Assembly (NCBI GenBank): GCA_030647205.1
Contig: JAUSJO010000003.1
Coordinates: 16,665-80,664, forward strand
Direction: 5' to 3'
Length of the DNA stretch: 64,000 bases
DNA from: a bacterium
GTDB taxonomy: Bacteria > Patescibacteria > CPR2 > UBA1875 > JAJYID01
Below the pieces are notes generated by a model, which did not search any database, was not told where the DNA came from, and saw nothing but the letters and a program-made list of their open reading frames with translations. Of the stretch, positions 48,277 to 56,733 are shown one piece after another. Every line of letters starts with the position of its first letter. The first letter of the stretch is position 1. The translations under genes and the position numbers were made by a program.

Positions 48277-49620
48277 CTATTTTGCTGTTGAGTGCTTTTT
48301 GTCCAAACTTCGAAAGGCTGTTTGTTCTTGTTTAAATAAGAGTTCAATACTGCCGGTTGGTCCGTTTCTGTGCTTTCGAACGATAATCTCAGCAATACCC
48401 TTCTTTTCTGTTTCGGGGTTATACAGATCATCACGATAGATAAATAGAACGACATCAGCGTCTTGCTCGATAGAGCCTGACTCTCTAAGATCGGATAGCA
48501 TCGGGCGTTTGTCCGGTCTTGACTCTAGATTCCTTGAAAGCTGTGAAAGGGCAATTATCGGTACATTCAACTCTCTCGCCAGACCTTTTAGCGATCTCGA
48601 TATTTCTGAAATTTCCTGCACCCTGTTTTCCGAGTTCCTGCCTTGCATCAGCTGGAGATAGTCTACTATTATAAGTCCTAGTCCCTTTTCTGATTGCAGT
48701 CTGCGAGCCTTTGTCCTCATTTCCAGAACATTTATTAGTGGCGAATCATCGATGAAAAATGGCGCTTCAGACAGTGTTGCCATCGCTTTCCCTATTTTCG
48801 GAAAGTCGCTATCATCCAGATTTCCCGTCCTAAGCTTCCAACTGTCAATTTTCGCCTCAGATGCCAAAAGTCTATCTACGAGCTGTTCCTTGCTCATTTC
48901 AAGAGAAAATAGTGCTACAGATATCCCCTCACCGCCCGCTACGTGTTCGGCAATGTTTAGGGCTAATGATGTTTTACCGACAGACGGCCTTGCCGCGATA
49001 ACTATTAAGTCACTCGGCTGAAGTCCGGCCAAAATATTGTCAAGTTCAGGAAACCCTGTCGGCACTCCGCGAAGCTTTTCTTTATCTTTATGAAGATCAT
49101 CAATTCTTTCAAATGAATCTTCTAAAATACTTTTTATTGGGATGAACTTACCTTTTAGGTGTTTTTCGGCAACTTTAAATATTTTCTGTTCTGCTTCATC
49201 TAAAACTCTGGAAGTATCATCTTTTTCGTTATATGCCATGGAGGCAATGTCGTTTGAGGATTCTATAAGCCTTCTGAGGAGCGCTTTATCAGCGATTATT
49301 TTTGCATAATGAACAATGTTTGCCGCAGACGGTACAGAGTTAACTAGAGTTGAGATATAACCTGCGCCACCAACACCTTCGAGGAGTTGCTTTTCCGTGA
49401 GCTTATTTGTGAGAGTAACAAGGTCTATCGGCTGATGATGCTCAAAAAGTTCAATCATCATCCCATAAATACGGCGATGAGCTTCTGAATAAAAATCGTC
49501 TTCAGTTAAAATATCCGCAACCTTAATGATCGCATCTTTTTCCAAGAGGATAGATCCCAATACAGAAACCTCCGCTTCCTCATTGTGTGGCGGTATTCTG
49601 CCTTCCAATCCTTTTGACAT
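48277..49620 (-). CDS. dnaB: Replicative DNA helicase DnaB
   Basis: 447 aa, full length. The N-terminal domain starts RIPPHNEEAEVSVLGSIL; the RecA-like motor has Walker A in ARPSVGKTSLALN, LFSLEMSKEQL, Walker B GLIIVDYLQLM and the arginine-finger region QLSRNLESRPDKRP. It is the hexameric fork helicase. It follows dnaX by 28 nt on the same strand, putting helicase and clamp-loader in one operon. Confidence 0.96.
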   Translation of the reverse strand: MSKGLEGRIPPHNEEAEVSVLGSILLEKDAIIKVADILTEDDFYSEAHRRIYGMMIELFEHHQPIDLVTLTNKLTEKQLLEGVGGAGYISTLVNSVPSAANIVHYAKIIADKALLRRLIESSNDIASMAYNEKDDTSRVLDEAEQKIFKVAEKHLKGKFIPIKSILEDSFERIDDLHKDKEKLRGVPTGFPELDNILAGLQPSDLIVIAARPSVGKTSLALNIAEHVAGGEGISVALFSLEMSKEQLVDRLLASEAKIDSWKLRTGNLDDSDFPKIGKAMATLSEAPFFIDDSPLINVLEMRTKARRLQSEKGLGLIIVDYLQLMQGRNSENRVQEISEISRSLKGLARELNVPIIALSQLSRNLESRPDKRPMLSDLRESGSIEQDADVVLFIYRDDLYNPETEKKGIAEIIVRKHRNGPTGSIELLFKQEQTAFRSLDKKHSTAK

Positions 49621-49648
49621 AACTGTCCTTTCTACCCTCGCCTCAAAA

Positions 49649-51175
49649 CTAACTTACAACTTCTCCACCCAAAACATCCAAAAACTCGTCAATCGTTGTT
49701 TCCTTCTCTTGCTTCTTTGGCTTTTCCGTTTCTTTGGTCTCTTCATCTTTCCTGCTTTTGACCTGCCCTATTTTGCAAATTACTCTATAACTATGCCCGC
49801 AAACCTTTGATAGGGCATCTTCAACTATTTTTCTGTTTTTTCTATCTTCTATCCGTTCTTTATGAAATTTATACGGGAAAACCAGATGGATTTCATCGCC
49901 AATGAGTGTCGGTTCTGACTCTCTGACAAATGCATGTATTGAGTTATTCTTTGACTTGATCTCAAAAAGCACTTGGTTCCACTTTTCTAATGAATTATCT
50001 GAAGTGTTAACTTCCTTTTTCCCGGTTTCTTCAGTTTGAGTTTCGGATTTTTTCGTTTTATCCTTTTCTTCTAGCTCATCTATATTGATGCTTTTTTTGC
50101 TGGTTTTAATATCTTCACCCTGAGTTACTGTGACAGTAGGAATCGCTCCTTTTAGTCCCATTATCTTTAAAATAGCAACTTCCAGTGACAACTGAGGATA
50201 TAGTGAAAATCTAAAGTTTCGATTGCACTCGCCCAAAGTCTCGACCGCATAAACATATTTCTTTGTTAAGCCATCATCACTCAAATCACTCTGGATTTTT
50301 CCTCTATACCCGCTCATAAGGCCTTTTGTTAGCTGACCAATATCTGCACCTGCTTCAAGCAGCTCTTCTAAAAACTCTAATCCTTCTTTTTTCTGACCAT
50401 TCTCTATCATTTCTAGTAGTTTTTCTATTTTGCTGACGTCAACCATTCCCAGAAGTTCCGCGATATCCGTTTCTGTGATCTCTTTGCTTCCCGCATTCAT
50501 AGATATCTGGTCAAGGAAAGACACGGCGTCCCTCAAACCGCCTTCACTCGCTTTGGCAATAACGGTGACGGCTTTCTTATCTATCTTAATCCCCTCATCT
50601 TTTGCTATTTGTTCAATTCTTTTTACTAGCTCGGTCTCAGAAATTCTTTTGAAGTCGAATCTCTGGCATCTGGAAATAACTGTTGCAGGTATTTTGTGAA
50701 TTTCAGTTGTCGCCATTATAAATAGTGCATGTTCCGGTGGTTCCTCTAGTGTCTTTAGGAGCGCATTGAAGGCTTCTTTGGTAAGCATGTGGACTTCATC
50801 TATAATAAACACCTTATACTTGAGCTCGCTTGGCGTAAACTTTACCTTTTCTCTTAAATCGCGTATTTCATCAATCCCGCGGTTTGATGCAGCATCTATC
50901 TCAATAATGTCCAGCGCAGTTTGGGTGTTGATAGAGACACAAGAAGCGCATTTGTTGCAAGGATTGCCATCTTTGGAGTCCTTGCAGTTCACCGCTTTTG
51001 CCATGATACGCGCTACAGAAGTCTTGCCGATACCTCGAGGGCCGCAAAATATGTAGGCATGAGAAAAATTTGAGGTCTTTACAGCATTTTGTAAAACCCT
51101 CATTATGTGTTCCTGACCGCTAATCTCACTGAAACTATCCGGCCTATATTTTCTATATAACGCTATCCTCGCCAT
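49649..51175 (-). CDS. dnaX: DNA polymerase III subunit gamma/tau
   Basis: 508 aa. The AAA+ domain has Walker A CGPRGIGKTSVARIM, the zinc knuckle CKDSKDGNPCNKCASC, the DEXX box FIIDEVHML and sensor ATTEIHKIPATVISRCQRF. Domain III follows to ~360, then a charged tau-like tail (KTSKKSINIDELEEKDK...). It loads the sliding clamp and links polymerase to DnaB, encoded next. No slippery frameshift heptamer for a gamma product was noticed. Confidence 0.95.
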   Translation of the reverse strand: MARIALYRKYRPDSFSEISGQEHIMRVLQNAVKTSNFSHAYIFCGPRGIGKTSVARIMAKAVNCKDSKDGNPCNKCASCVSINTQTALDIIEIDAASNRGIDEIRDLREKVKFTPSELKYKVFIIDEVHMLTKEAFNALLKTLEEPPEHALFIMATTEIHKIPATVISRCQRFDFKRISETELVKRIEQIAKDEGIKIDKKAVTVIAKASEGGLRDAVSFLDQISMNAGSKEITETDIAELLGMVDVSKIEKLLEMIENGQKKEGLEFLEELLEAGADIGQLTKGLMSGYRGKIQSDLSDDGLTKKYVYAVETLGECNRNFRFSLYPQLSLEVAILKIMGLKGAIPTVTVTQGEDIKTSKKSINIDELEEKDKTKKSETQTEETGKKEVNTSDNSLEKWNQVLFEIKSKNNSIHAFVRESEPTLIGDEIHLVFPYKFHKERIEDRKNRKIVEDALSKVCGHSYRVICKIGQVKSRKDEETKETEKPKKQEKETTIDEFLDVLGGEVVS

Positions 51176-51293
51176 CTTTGTATCCTTTCGTAATAAGAAT
51201 TATAAACCTTATTTCAAGTGAGAGTAACCCCATTTTGTGTGGCTTGACTGTTTATAACCCACTTTTTATTGTGGACAAGGAAACTTTGTATAC

Positions 51294-51321
51294 TTGTATC
51301 TCTTTATATCTAATTTAAAAT
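51294..51321 (+). promoter_or_regulatory. Promoter of the radical SAM gene, apparently leaderless
   Basis: -35 TTGTAT (51294-51299), 16-bp spacer, -10 TAAAAT (51316-51321), then TGAATTT and the ATG at 51329. No ribosome site is possible. Confidence 0.5.
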
Positions 51322-51328
51322 TGAATTT

Positions 51329-52105
51329 ATGAAACCAAAAATTATCAAGACTCAAGCTAAGGAAATATTTACCAAGACAAAATTACCCGGTGCTGACTGG
51401 GTGATAAATCAGTATGTCGGCTGTGGGCATAACTGCAGCTACTGTTATGCCAGATTCATTGGTAGATGGAAAGGATATGGTGAGTGGGGCTCTTGGATCG
51501 AAGCGAAAATAAATGCTCCGGAACTTGTTAAAGGCAAGCTCGTAAAAGGTAGGGTATTCATGAGTTCCGTAAGCGATGCCTACCAGCCGATAGAAAAAGA
51601 ACTAGGTTTAACACGAAAAGTGCTGGAGAATATGGATAAAAATACCGACCTGTCCATACTTACAAAGTCGGATCTGGTTTTGAGAGATATAGATATCCTT
51701 AAACAATTCAAATCAGTTGATGTTGGTTTTACAATAAATTCATTTTCCGGGAAAGAAAAAGAAATATTTGAGCCGGATTCGCCGACTAGCGAAGAAAGAA
51801 TTAAGGCGATGAAGATGCTAAAAGAAAGTGGCATCAAAACCTATGCCTTTGTCAGTCCTACAATCCCCGGTTTAATTGATTTGAATAAGGTGATTGACCA
51901 AACAAAAGATTATGCAGACTATTACTGGTTTGAGGTTTTGAACCTAAGGGGTGCCGGAAAGGAATTCTCAGATATTTTAGAGAAAGAATATCCTGAAAGC
52001 TATAAAATAATGGGCGATAGAGACTTGTTCACTGAATTTTTAAGTGATCTAAAAAGCGTTATCCAAAAATATGGCGTCAAAACGAAAGGTATTGAAATCC
52101 ACTAA
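51329..52105 (+). CDS. Radical SAM protein (SPL-like subfamily)
   Basis: 258 aa. The [4Fe-4S] motif CGHNCSYCYARF (C-x3-C-x2-C, ~residues 32-43) sits close to the N-terminus, followed by VFMSSVSDAYQPIEKELGLTRKV, a signature of the SPL/DUF-type radical SAM proteins related to spore photoproduct lyase. It lacks an extra SPASM domain. The reaction is unknown: repair of DNA lesions or modification of a small molecule are both possible. Sole plus-strand gene between dnaX and the acidic protein; leaderless-type promoter. Confidence 0.82.
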   Translation: MKPKIIKTQAKEIFTKTKLPGADWVINQYVGCGHNCSYCYARFIGRWKGYGEWGSWIEAKINAPELVKGKLVKGRVFMSSVSDAYQPIEKELGLTRKVLENMDKNTDLSILTKSDLVLRDIDILKQFKSVDVGFTINSFSGKEKEIFEPDSPTSEERIKAMKMLKESGIKTYAFVSPTIPGLIDLNKVIDQTKDYADYYWFEVLNLRGAGKEFSDILEKEYPESYKIMGDRDLFTEFLSDLKSVIQKYGVKTKGIEIH

Positions 52106-52111
52106 ACCTTT

Positions 52112-53185
52112 TTATATCTCGAGTTCTTTGATCTCACCGCCCTCATCTTTTGCTGTCGGAGACTCTTCACCCAAAGAGTTCTTCTCTCCACTCCCGGCAC
52201 TTACGGGTTCATCGACAATGGGGCTTGACTGATTTTTTATATCTGGATGTTCGTCGGTTGGTCCTGCCTTTGGCTGCCCTTCGGTAGCTGCACTTGCCTG
52301 AGATGCTTCCTTGATGGTCATGTCTTCAGTGATTTTAGTTTCTTTATCGTCTGGTTCAGTCTCAGTTATGGTAGGTCTTGTTGGAGTAACCTTTGGTTTT
52401 TCTTCTTTTGGAACTTCTTTGGCCGCTTCCTTAATAGTGCCATCATCATTTCTCTCCGAGAATTGCTCCCTGACCTCTTCTAGGATTTCTTTATTTTCTT
52501 CCGGAAGGACAACTTTTTCATCCTCTGTAGTCACTTCATCCTTTTTGGGAGAATCTTGAGGAACATCTACTTCCTCTTTGGGCTTTTCTTCTTTTGGCTC
52601 TACTGGAGCTGAACTTTGGGGTTTTTCTTCTCTAGGTTCATCTTTTTCACTTCCATCGTGATCATGGATTATGCTCTCAAGGGCTGCCCATGTACTCTCG
52701 GCTTCCGCAGGAACTATGACAGAAGCTTTGGACCCGGGCTCGCCTTTATAATATGTAACCGATGCGAAAAGCACTTTATAGTTCTTTCCGTCAGCTAAAA
52801 CCGTATAGTTTCCGTTATCATAAGACAAGGTTCCGATCAGATTTTTCCGCTCTATGGGATTTATTTGTTTATAGATAAGGCTGCCATCATCGGCGATAGT
52901 CAGCTTTAAGGTGTCTCCCTCAACAAGTTTCGATTTGGAGGCGTAGTTTGCGGGAACCGGGTACTTTTTGCCATCAGGTGCAACCATTTGTTCCCCATCA
53001 AAAACACCTTCTATCACTTTTCCTTCATCTAAAATAGACAGATCCTTAGCTGACTCCTTATGGTCAACTTTACCTGTCTTTTTTTCTCCAAGTATATCTA
53101 AAAGTAAGTTACGCGCAGAGTGTAGATTTCCTTCTGCAACATCAAGTAGTTTTTGTATTTGTTTTATCTTTTTATCATCTTCCAT
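52112..53185 (-). CDS. Acidic protein with a beta-rich head and disordered tail (357 aa)
   Basis: Residues ~1-35 are a helical start (IKQIQKLLDVAEGNLHSARNLL). Residues ~45-175 form a structured part with strand pairs (VIEGVFDGEQMVAPDGKKYP, GDTLKLTIADDGSLIYKQI, NYTVLADGKNYKVLFASVTY). From ~180 to the end it is a low-complexity Glu/Lys/Pro/Ser tail, probably disordered. No signal peptide. Proteins with this layout occur in candidate phyla without assigned function; the tail suggests a scaffold. No neighbours give a clue. Confidence 0.6.
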   Translation of the reverse strand: MEDDKKIKQIQKLLDVAEGNLHSARNLLLDILGEKKTGKVDHKESAKDLSILDEGKVIEGVFDGEQMVAPDGKKYPVPANYASKSKLVEGDTLKLTIADDGSLIYKQINPIERKNLIGTLSYDNGNYTVLADGKNYKVLFASVTYYKGEPGSKASVIVPAEAESTWAALESIIHDHDGSEKDEPREEKPQSSAPVEPKEEKPKEEVDVPQDSPKKDEVTTEDEKVVLPEENKEILEEVREQFSERNDDGTIKEAAKEVPKEEKPKVTPTRPTITETEPDDKETKITEDMTIKEASQASAATEGQPKAGPTDEHPDIKNQSSPIVDEPVSAGSGEKNSLGEESPTAKDEGGEIKELEI

Positions 53186-53271
53186 TTTTGTTTTTAACCC
53201 TCATTAACTTTGATTTTTATTTTTACCATCTAATAATACAGCTCAAAAAGGCTGCTTGTCAATCTTAAAAA

Positions 53272-54423
53272 CTATCCTTCAAACTTGCGTATAAAACTTT
53301 TTCTAAAGACTTGGAATTCATTGTTTTTAATACTTTTACGTATGTCCCCCATAAATCTCATCATAAACCTCAGATTATGCAAGGAGGCAAGCCGGAGACC
53401 GAGAACTTCGCCCTCACGAGTCAAATGGGATATGTATGAACGGGAGAAGTTCTGACAAGCATAACAATCGCAGCCTTTCTCAATTGGACCCAAATCGGCC
53501 GCATGTTTTGCATTTAGCAAATTAAGCCTTCCATCATATGTCCAGACCGTTCCATTTCTGCCCAATCTCGTTGGCAAAACACAGTCAAACATATCTACGC
53601 CGCGTTCAACCGCATTTAGTATATCTTGCGGAAAGCCGACTCCCATGAGATATCTTGGTTTATCTTTTGGCAAATACGGCTCTACTGTATCGAGAGTTTC
53701 GTTCCTTACTTTTTCAGACTCCCCGACTGCTAAACCGCCTATTGCAACTCCATCAAAATCTAAACTGGAAATATATTTAGCTGACTCAACGCGCAAATCT
53801 TTGTACGTAACCCCCTGAACTATTCCAAATAGAGCCTGTTCGTAGCCGTAAATAGGTTTAATCTTTTTATGTACATCTATGCACTCTTTTGCCCATCGAT
53901 GTGTTCTGTCCATCGCATCGCGAGCATAATCATAGCTGGCATCTGCTGGTGCGCACTCGTCAAAGGCCATCATTATATCGGCGCCGATCTCTTTTTGCAT
54001 TTGAATTACCGACTTCGGTGTGAAGAAGTGCTTAGATCCGTCAAGATGAGAGCGGAACTCTACCCCGTCTTCTTTTATATGTACCAGGCTCTTGCCAGAT
54101 TTATCTTTCGCACCAAACCCAAGAGAGAAAACTTGAAAGCCGCCACTGTCTGTAAGAATTGGTCCGCCCCAGTTCATAAACCTATGAAGCCCACCGTGTT
54201 TTTTGATAATGCTTGTCCCGGGTCGCAAGTATAGATGATACGTATTACCAAGGATGATTTCCGCTCCGATATCCTTTACTTCATATGGAGCCAGCGTTTT
54301 TACGGACGCACGCGTACCCACGGGCATAAAAACGGGCGTTTCTATCTCGCCATGAGCGGTTGTAATTTTTCCTAGCCGCGCCTTCCCGTCTGTTTTTTCT
54401 AATGTAAAACTAAATTTTTCCAT
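53272..54423 (-). CDS. tgt: Queuine/preQ1 tRNA-ribosyltransferase
   Basis: 383 aa, full length. The active-site Asp is in ILTDSGGFQVFSL (~residue 91), the substrate-base recognition GIVQG and GGLAVGE are present, and the zinc site CDCYACQNFSRSYISHL is complete near residue 310. It exchanges guanine-34 in tRNA(GUN) for preQ1. No queC-F genes are visible here, so the base may be salvaged. Single gene. Confidence 0.96.
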   Translation of the reverse strand: MEKFSFTLEKTDGKARLGKITTAHGEIETPVFMPVGTRASVKTLAPYEVKDIGAEIILGNTYHLYLRPGTSIIKKHGGLHRFMNWGGPILTDSGGFQVFSLGFGAKDKSGKSLVHIKEDGVEFRSHLDGSKHFFTPKSVIQMQKEIGADIMMAFDECAPADASYDYARDAMDRTHRWAKECIDVHKKIKPIYGYEQALFGIVQGVTYKDLRVESAKYISSLDFDGVAIGGLAVGESEKVRNETLDTVEPYLPKDKPRYLMGVGFPQDILNAVERGVDMFDCVLPTRLGRNGTVWTYDGRLNLLNAKHAADLGPIEKGCDCYACQNFSRSYISHLTREGEVLGLRLASLHNLRFMMRFMGDIRKSIKNNEFQVFRKSFIRKFEG

Positions 54424-54503
54424 GCAAACTATTATAGCTAAAATGACGGTTTTTTGATATACTTAAGGTCCAAATGAACCTTGAAAGAAAGGAGGTAATG
54501 AGA

Positions 54504-55265
54504 TTGATAACGTATTTGCCATACTTTAAAACCGCCATAAGCTATGGTACCAGAAGGCAAAACATTCCAAACATTATCACTACATTTCGACTGGTTTTCT
54601 GTTTTCCCTTTATTGCCTTCGAGACAATGGCAATATTCTTTGAGCAACCATGGTTCCATATACCTGGGCTTGTAGCCCTCCTACTCTGTCTTCCTAGCGA
54701 CAAGTTAGACGGTTTTCTGGCGCGAAGATACGGCTGGATAACAGACTGGGGTAAAAAATGGGACCCCATCATAGACGCTGTCGTAATAGGCATTATAAAT
54801 GTCTTTACGGCTGTTGTAATTGTTGCAATGTTCGGCTGGATTTGGGGAATTGTCTACAGCATACTTGTGTTCCTGGTTATCGTGAGAAACGGCATTGTTT
54901 CTCAGGGGTTTAAGTATCTCCACGAGAGGGCTAAAAACTCAGATTCCCCCGACGTACAAAGCATGGTAGAAAAAGTCAGTCACGTTACAGACTGGGGCAA
55001 ATGGTCAACCGCCATCCAAATGACCGCGATATTCTGTTTTTTTGTGCTAAAAGACAGTCCTTACCAAGCGATTACCTTCACAGTGGTCTTTGTCATAGGC
55101 TTTTCTTTCTCAATGATTTCCGGTGTTGACTACGGAATCAAGGGAGTAAGTATAGCCAGAGTTCTATGGCAAAAAGAAAACTTTCCCAAACAAAGAGAAG
55201 CAAGATATCTCTTTAAGACTCTTACTTGGGTAAAGTCTATACTAGCTCGCGCTATTCCTTTCTAG
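54504..55265 (+). CDS. CDP-alcohol phosphatidyltransferase
   Basis: 253 aa from a TTG at 54504, eight bases after GGAGG; the ATG at 54474 and the ATG at 54498 are too close to, or before, the ribosome site. The family motif is exact: DKLDGFLARRYGWITDWGKKWDPIID (D-G-x2-A-R-x8-G-x3-D-x3-D). About five or six hydrophobic helices surround it. It transfers a phospho-alcohol head group from or to CDP-activated lipid; PgsA-like phosphatidylglycerol phosphate synthesis is the commonest reaction. The terminator overlaps its stop codon. Confidence 0.85.
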   Translation: MITYLPYFKTAISYGTRRQNIPNIITTFRLVFCFPFIAFETMAIFFEQPWFHIPGLVALLLCLPSDKLDGFLARRYGWITDWGKKWDPIIDAVVIGIINVFTAVVIVAMFGWIWGIVYSILVFLVIVRNGIVSQGFKYLHERAKNSDSPDVQSMVEKVSHVTDWGKWSTAIQMTAIFCFFVLKDSPYQAITFTVVFVIGFSFSMISGVDYGIKGVSIARVLWQKENFPKQREARYLFKTLTWVKSILARAIPF

Positions 55266-55291
55266 GATAGGCGCGAGCTTTTTTCTTTTTT
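55244..55291 (+). terminator. Terminator overlapping the stop of the phosphatidyltransferase gene
   Basis: AGCTCGCGCTAT-CC (55244-55258) with GGATAG-GCGCGAGCT (55265-55279), then TTTTTTCTTTTTTT. Confidence 0.85.
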
Positions 55292-55300
55292 TATTAAAAC

Positions 55301-55333
55301 AAAAATAGAGAGCCTGGCTGACTCTCTATTTTT
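55301..55333. terminator. rplL terminator, bidirectional
   Basis: Perfect stem AAAAATAGAGAG (55301-55312) with CTCTCTATTTTT (55322-55333), ending the rplJ-rplL transcript on the minus strand. Confidence 0.85.
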
Positions 55334-55348
55334 ATAAACTCGCTTGAA

Positions 55349-55906
55349 TTATTTTAGTTCTACCGTTGCGCCTGCTGCTTCAAGTTTTTCTTTTGCAGCG
55401 TTTGCTTCTTCCGGTTTCAAGTTTTCAGCGACTGTCTTTGGTGCGCCGTCAACTAGATCTTTAGCTTCTTTTAAGCCAAGTGTCTGGTTGATTTCTCTTA
55501 CGGCTTTAATAGCGCCGATCTTGTTTGAACCTGCAGCAGTAAGAACTACTGTGTATGCTGATTTTTCTTCTGCTTCTTCAGCCGGTGCGCCAGCTGCTGC
55601 CGGACCTGCAACTGCTACTGGAGCGGCTGCTGATACGCCGAATTTTTCTTCAAGAACTTTCACAAGTTCTGCCATTTCAAGAACGCTCATCTCTTCAATA
55701 GTTTTGACAAGGTCTTTGAACTTCTTTGGAACTTCGACTTCTTTTTTCTCTTCTTTTGGTGCTTCAGCCGGTTTTTCTTCAGCCTTTGGCTCTTCTGCCG
55801 GAGCTTCCTCGGTTTTTTCCTCAACTACTTCTTCAGTAGCGGTTTCTTCTTTTACTTCTTCTTCAGAAGTTGCTTGATCGTCATTTTTTACTTCTTCGTC
55901 TGCCAT
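55349..55906 (-). CDS. rplL: Ribosomal protein bL12 with a long acidic N-terminal extension
   Basis: 185 aa, about 60 longer than standard L7/L12 (~120-125). The normal protein begins near residue 62: dimerisation domain (FKDLVKTIEEMSVLEMAELV), Ala/Pro hinge, and the C-terminal domain with KSAYTVVLTAAGSNKIGAIK and EAKDLVDGAPKTV. The first ~60 residues are almost only Glu, Ala, Lys, Pro and Thr and should be disordered. bL12 forms the GTPase-recruiting stalk on bL10, encoded just upstream. The start is well placed behind AAGGAGA. Confidence 0.93.
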   Translation of the reverse strand: MADEEVKNDDQATSEEEVKEETATEEVVEEKTEEAPAEEPKAEEKPAEAPKEEKKEVEVPKKFKDLVKTIEEMSVLEMAELVKVLEEKFGVSAAAPVAVAGPAAAGAPAEEAEEKSAYTVVLTAAGSNKIGAIKAVREINQTLGLKEAKDLVDGAPKTVAENLKPEEANAAKEKLEAAGATVELK

Positions 55907-55947
55907 TTTATTTCTCCTTATTATTTTTTATTAATTTATTTAATAAT

Positions 55948-56475
55948 TTACGCTTCTTTTTGCTCTTTAATTGCGTTTAATACGCCAACTACATTCCTAA
56001 GGTTTGCATGCATTACGCCAACAAAGTTTGTTACCGGTGCATTCATTGAGCCGATCATCTTTGCAATCAACTCTTCACGTGACGGCATCTGCGCAAGACT
56101 TTTTACTGACTGTGCATCAATACTTTTACCTTCGAGTATTCCGCCGATAATTTCTAGCTGCTCATGATCCTTTGCAAAGTTGAAAACTACTTTTGCGGGA
56201 GCTACTTCATCATCGTAACCAAATGCTACTGCGACAGGGTGGTTTGCGAGCTCCTTTGGGTCTACATCAAGCTTTGCTTTTTTTACTGCAAGTCCGAAAA
56301 GGGTGTTTTTTATGACTTTAAACTCTATACCCTGGTCTCGAAGTTTGCTTCGAACTTCGTTGATCTCCTCTACAGTTAATCCCTTGTAATCGGTAAAAAC
56401 TGCTGCCTTAGACTTTTCCAGCCTTTCAGCGAAGATGTCGATCAACTCTTCTTTTTTCTTTTTTGTTATAGCCAT
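55948..56475 (-). CDS. rplJ: Ribosomal protein uL10
   Basis: 175 aa, full length. N-terminal rRNA-binding domain with VFTDYKGLTVEEINEVRSKL and VIKNTLFGLAVKKA, then the C-terminal helix region where bL12 dimers dock. It lies 41 nt upstream of rplL and is preceded by a recognisable L10 leader RNA (56510-56582), so L10(L12)4 probably represses its own translation. Confidence 0.96.
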   Translation of the reverse strand: MAITKKKKEELIDIFAERLEKSKAAVFTDYKGLTVEEINEVRSKLRDQGIEFKVIKNTLFGLAVKKAKLDVDPKELANHPVAVAFGYDDEVAPAKVVFNFAKDHEQLEIIGGILEGKSIDAQSVKSLAQMPSREELIAKMIGSMNAPVTNFVGVMHANLRNVVGVLNAIKEQKEA

Positions 56476-56509
56476 ATTGTTTCCTTACATTAAAAAATCT
56501 TTGGCTCTC

Positions 56510-56582
56510 ACCAAAGACAAATAAAAATTTCTGTTTTTACCTCGGTAGCTCATTAAGCCTCTCGACTGCTACTGTCTTTGGT
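56510..56582 (-). promoter_or_regulatory. L10 leader RNA (autoregulatory)
   Basis: On the minus strand ACCAAAGAC (56574-56582) pairs with GTCTTTGGT (56510-56518). Between them is the conserved AGTAGC...GCTACCGAGG arrangement of the ribosomal L10 leader. The L10(L12)4 complex binds this in other bacteria to control rplJ-rplL. Confidence 0.8.
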
Positions 56583-56598
56583 TATATTCTTTTATAGT

Positions 56599-56634
56599 AG
56601 GTCAAGATTGAAAATAAATTTTCTCACTTGACCT
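56599..56634. promoter_or_regulatory. 36-bp palindrome between the rplJ leader and the zinc-ribbon genes
   Basis: AGGTCAAG-n3-GAAAAT-n2-ATTTTC-n3-CTTGACCT: two nested inverted repeats with full symmetry. It lies just upstream of the L10 leader and about 45 bp from the -35 of the plus-strand zinc-ribbon operon, so it may be an operator acting on one or both. Confidence 0.5.
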
Positions 56635-56677
56635 TTGAGTATTCTAGCAAAGAAACAAACACTCGTCAACTATTTTT

Positions 56678-56705
56678 TTGACTTTTAGGTAGATAATGTT
56701 AAGAT
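56678..56705 (+). promoter_or_regulatory. Promoter of the zinc-ribbon gene pair
   Basis: -35 TTGACT (56678-56683), 16-bp spacer, -10 TAAGAT (56700-56705). Confidence 0.55.
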
Positions 56706-56733
56706 ATGGCTAAACACTACGGGAGGGAGCTCT

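Noticed and set aside
55344..55877. 177-aa plus-strand Ser/Phe/Ala-rich frame
   Set aside because: Antisense shadow of rplL; its composition mirrors the Glu/Lys/Ala-rich coding strand.
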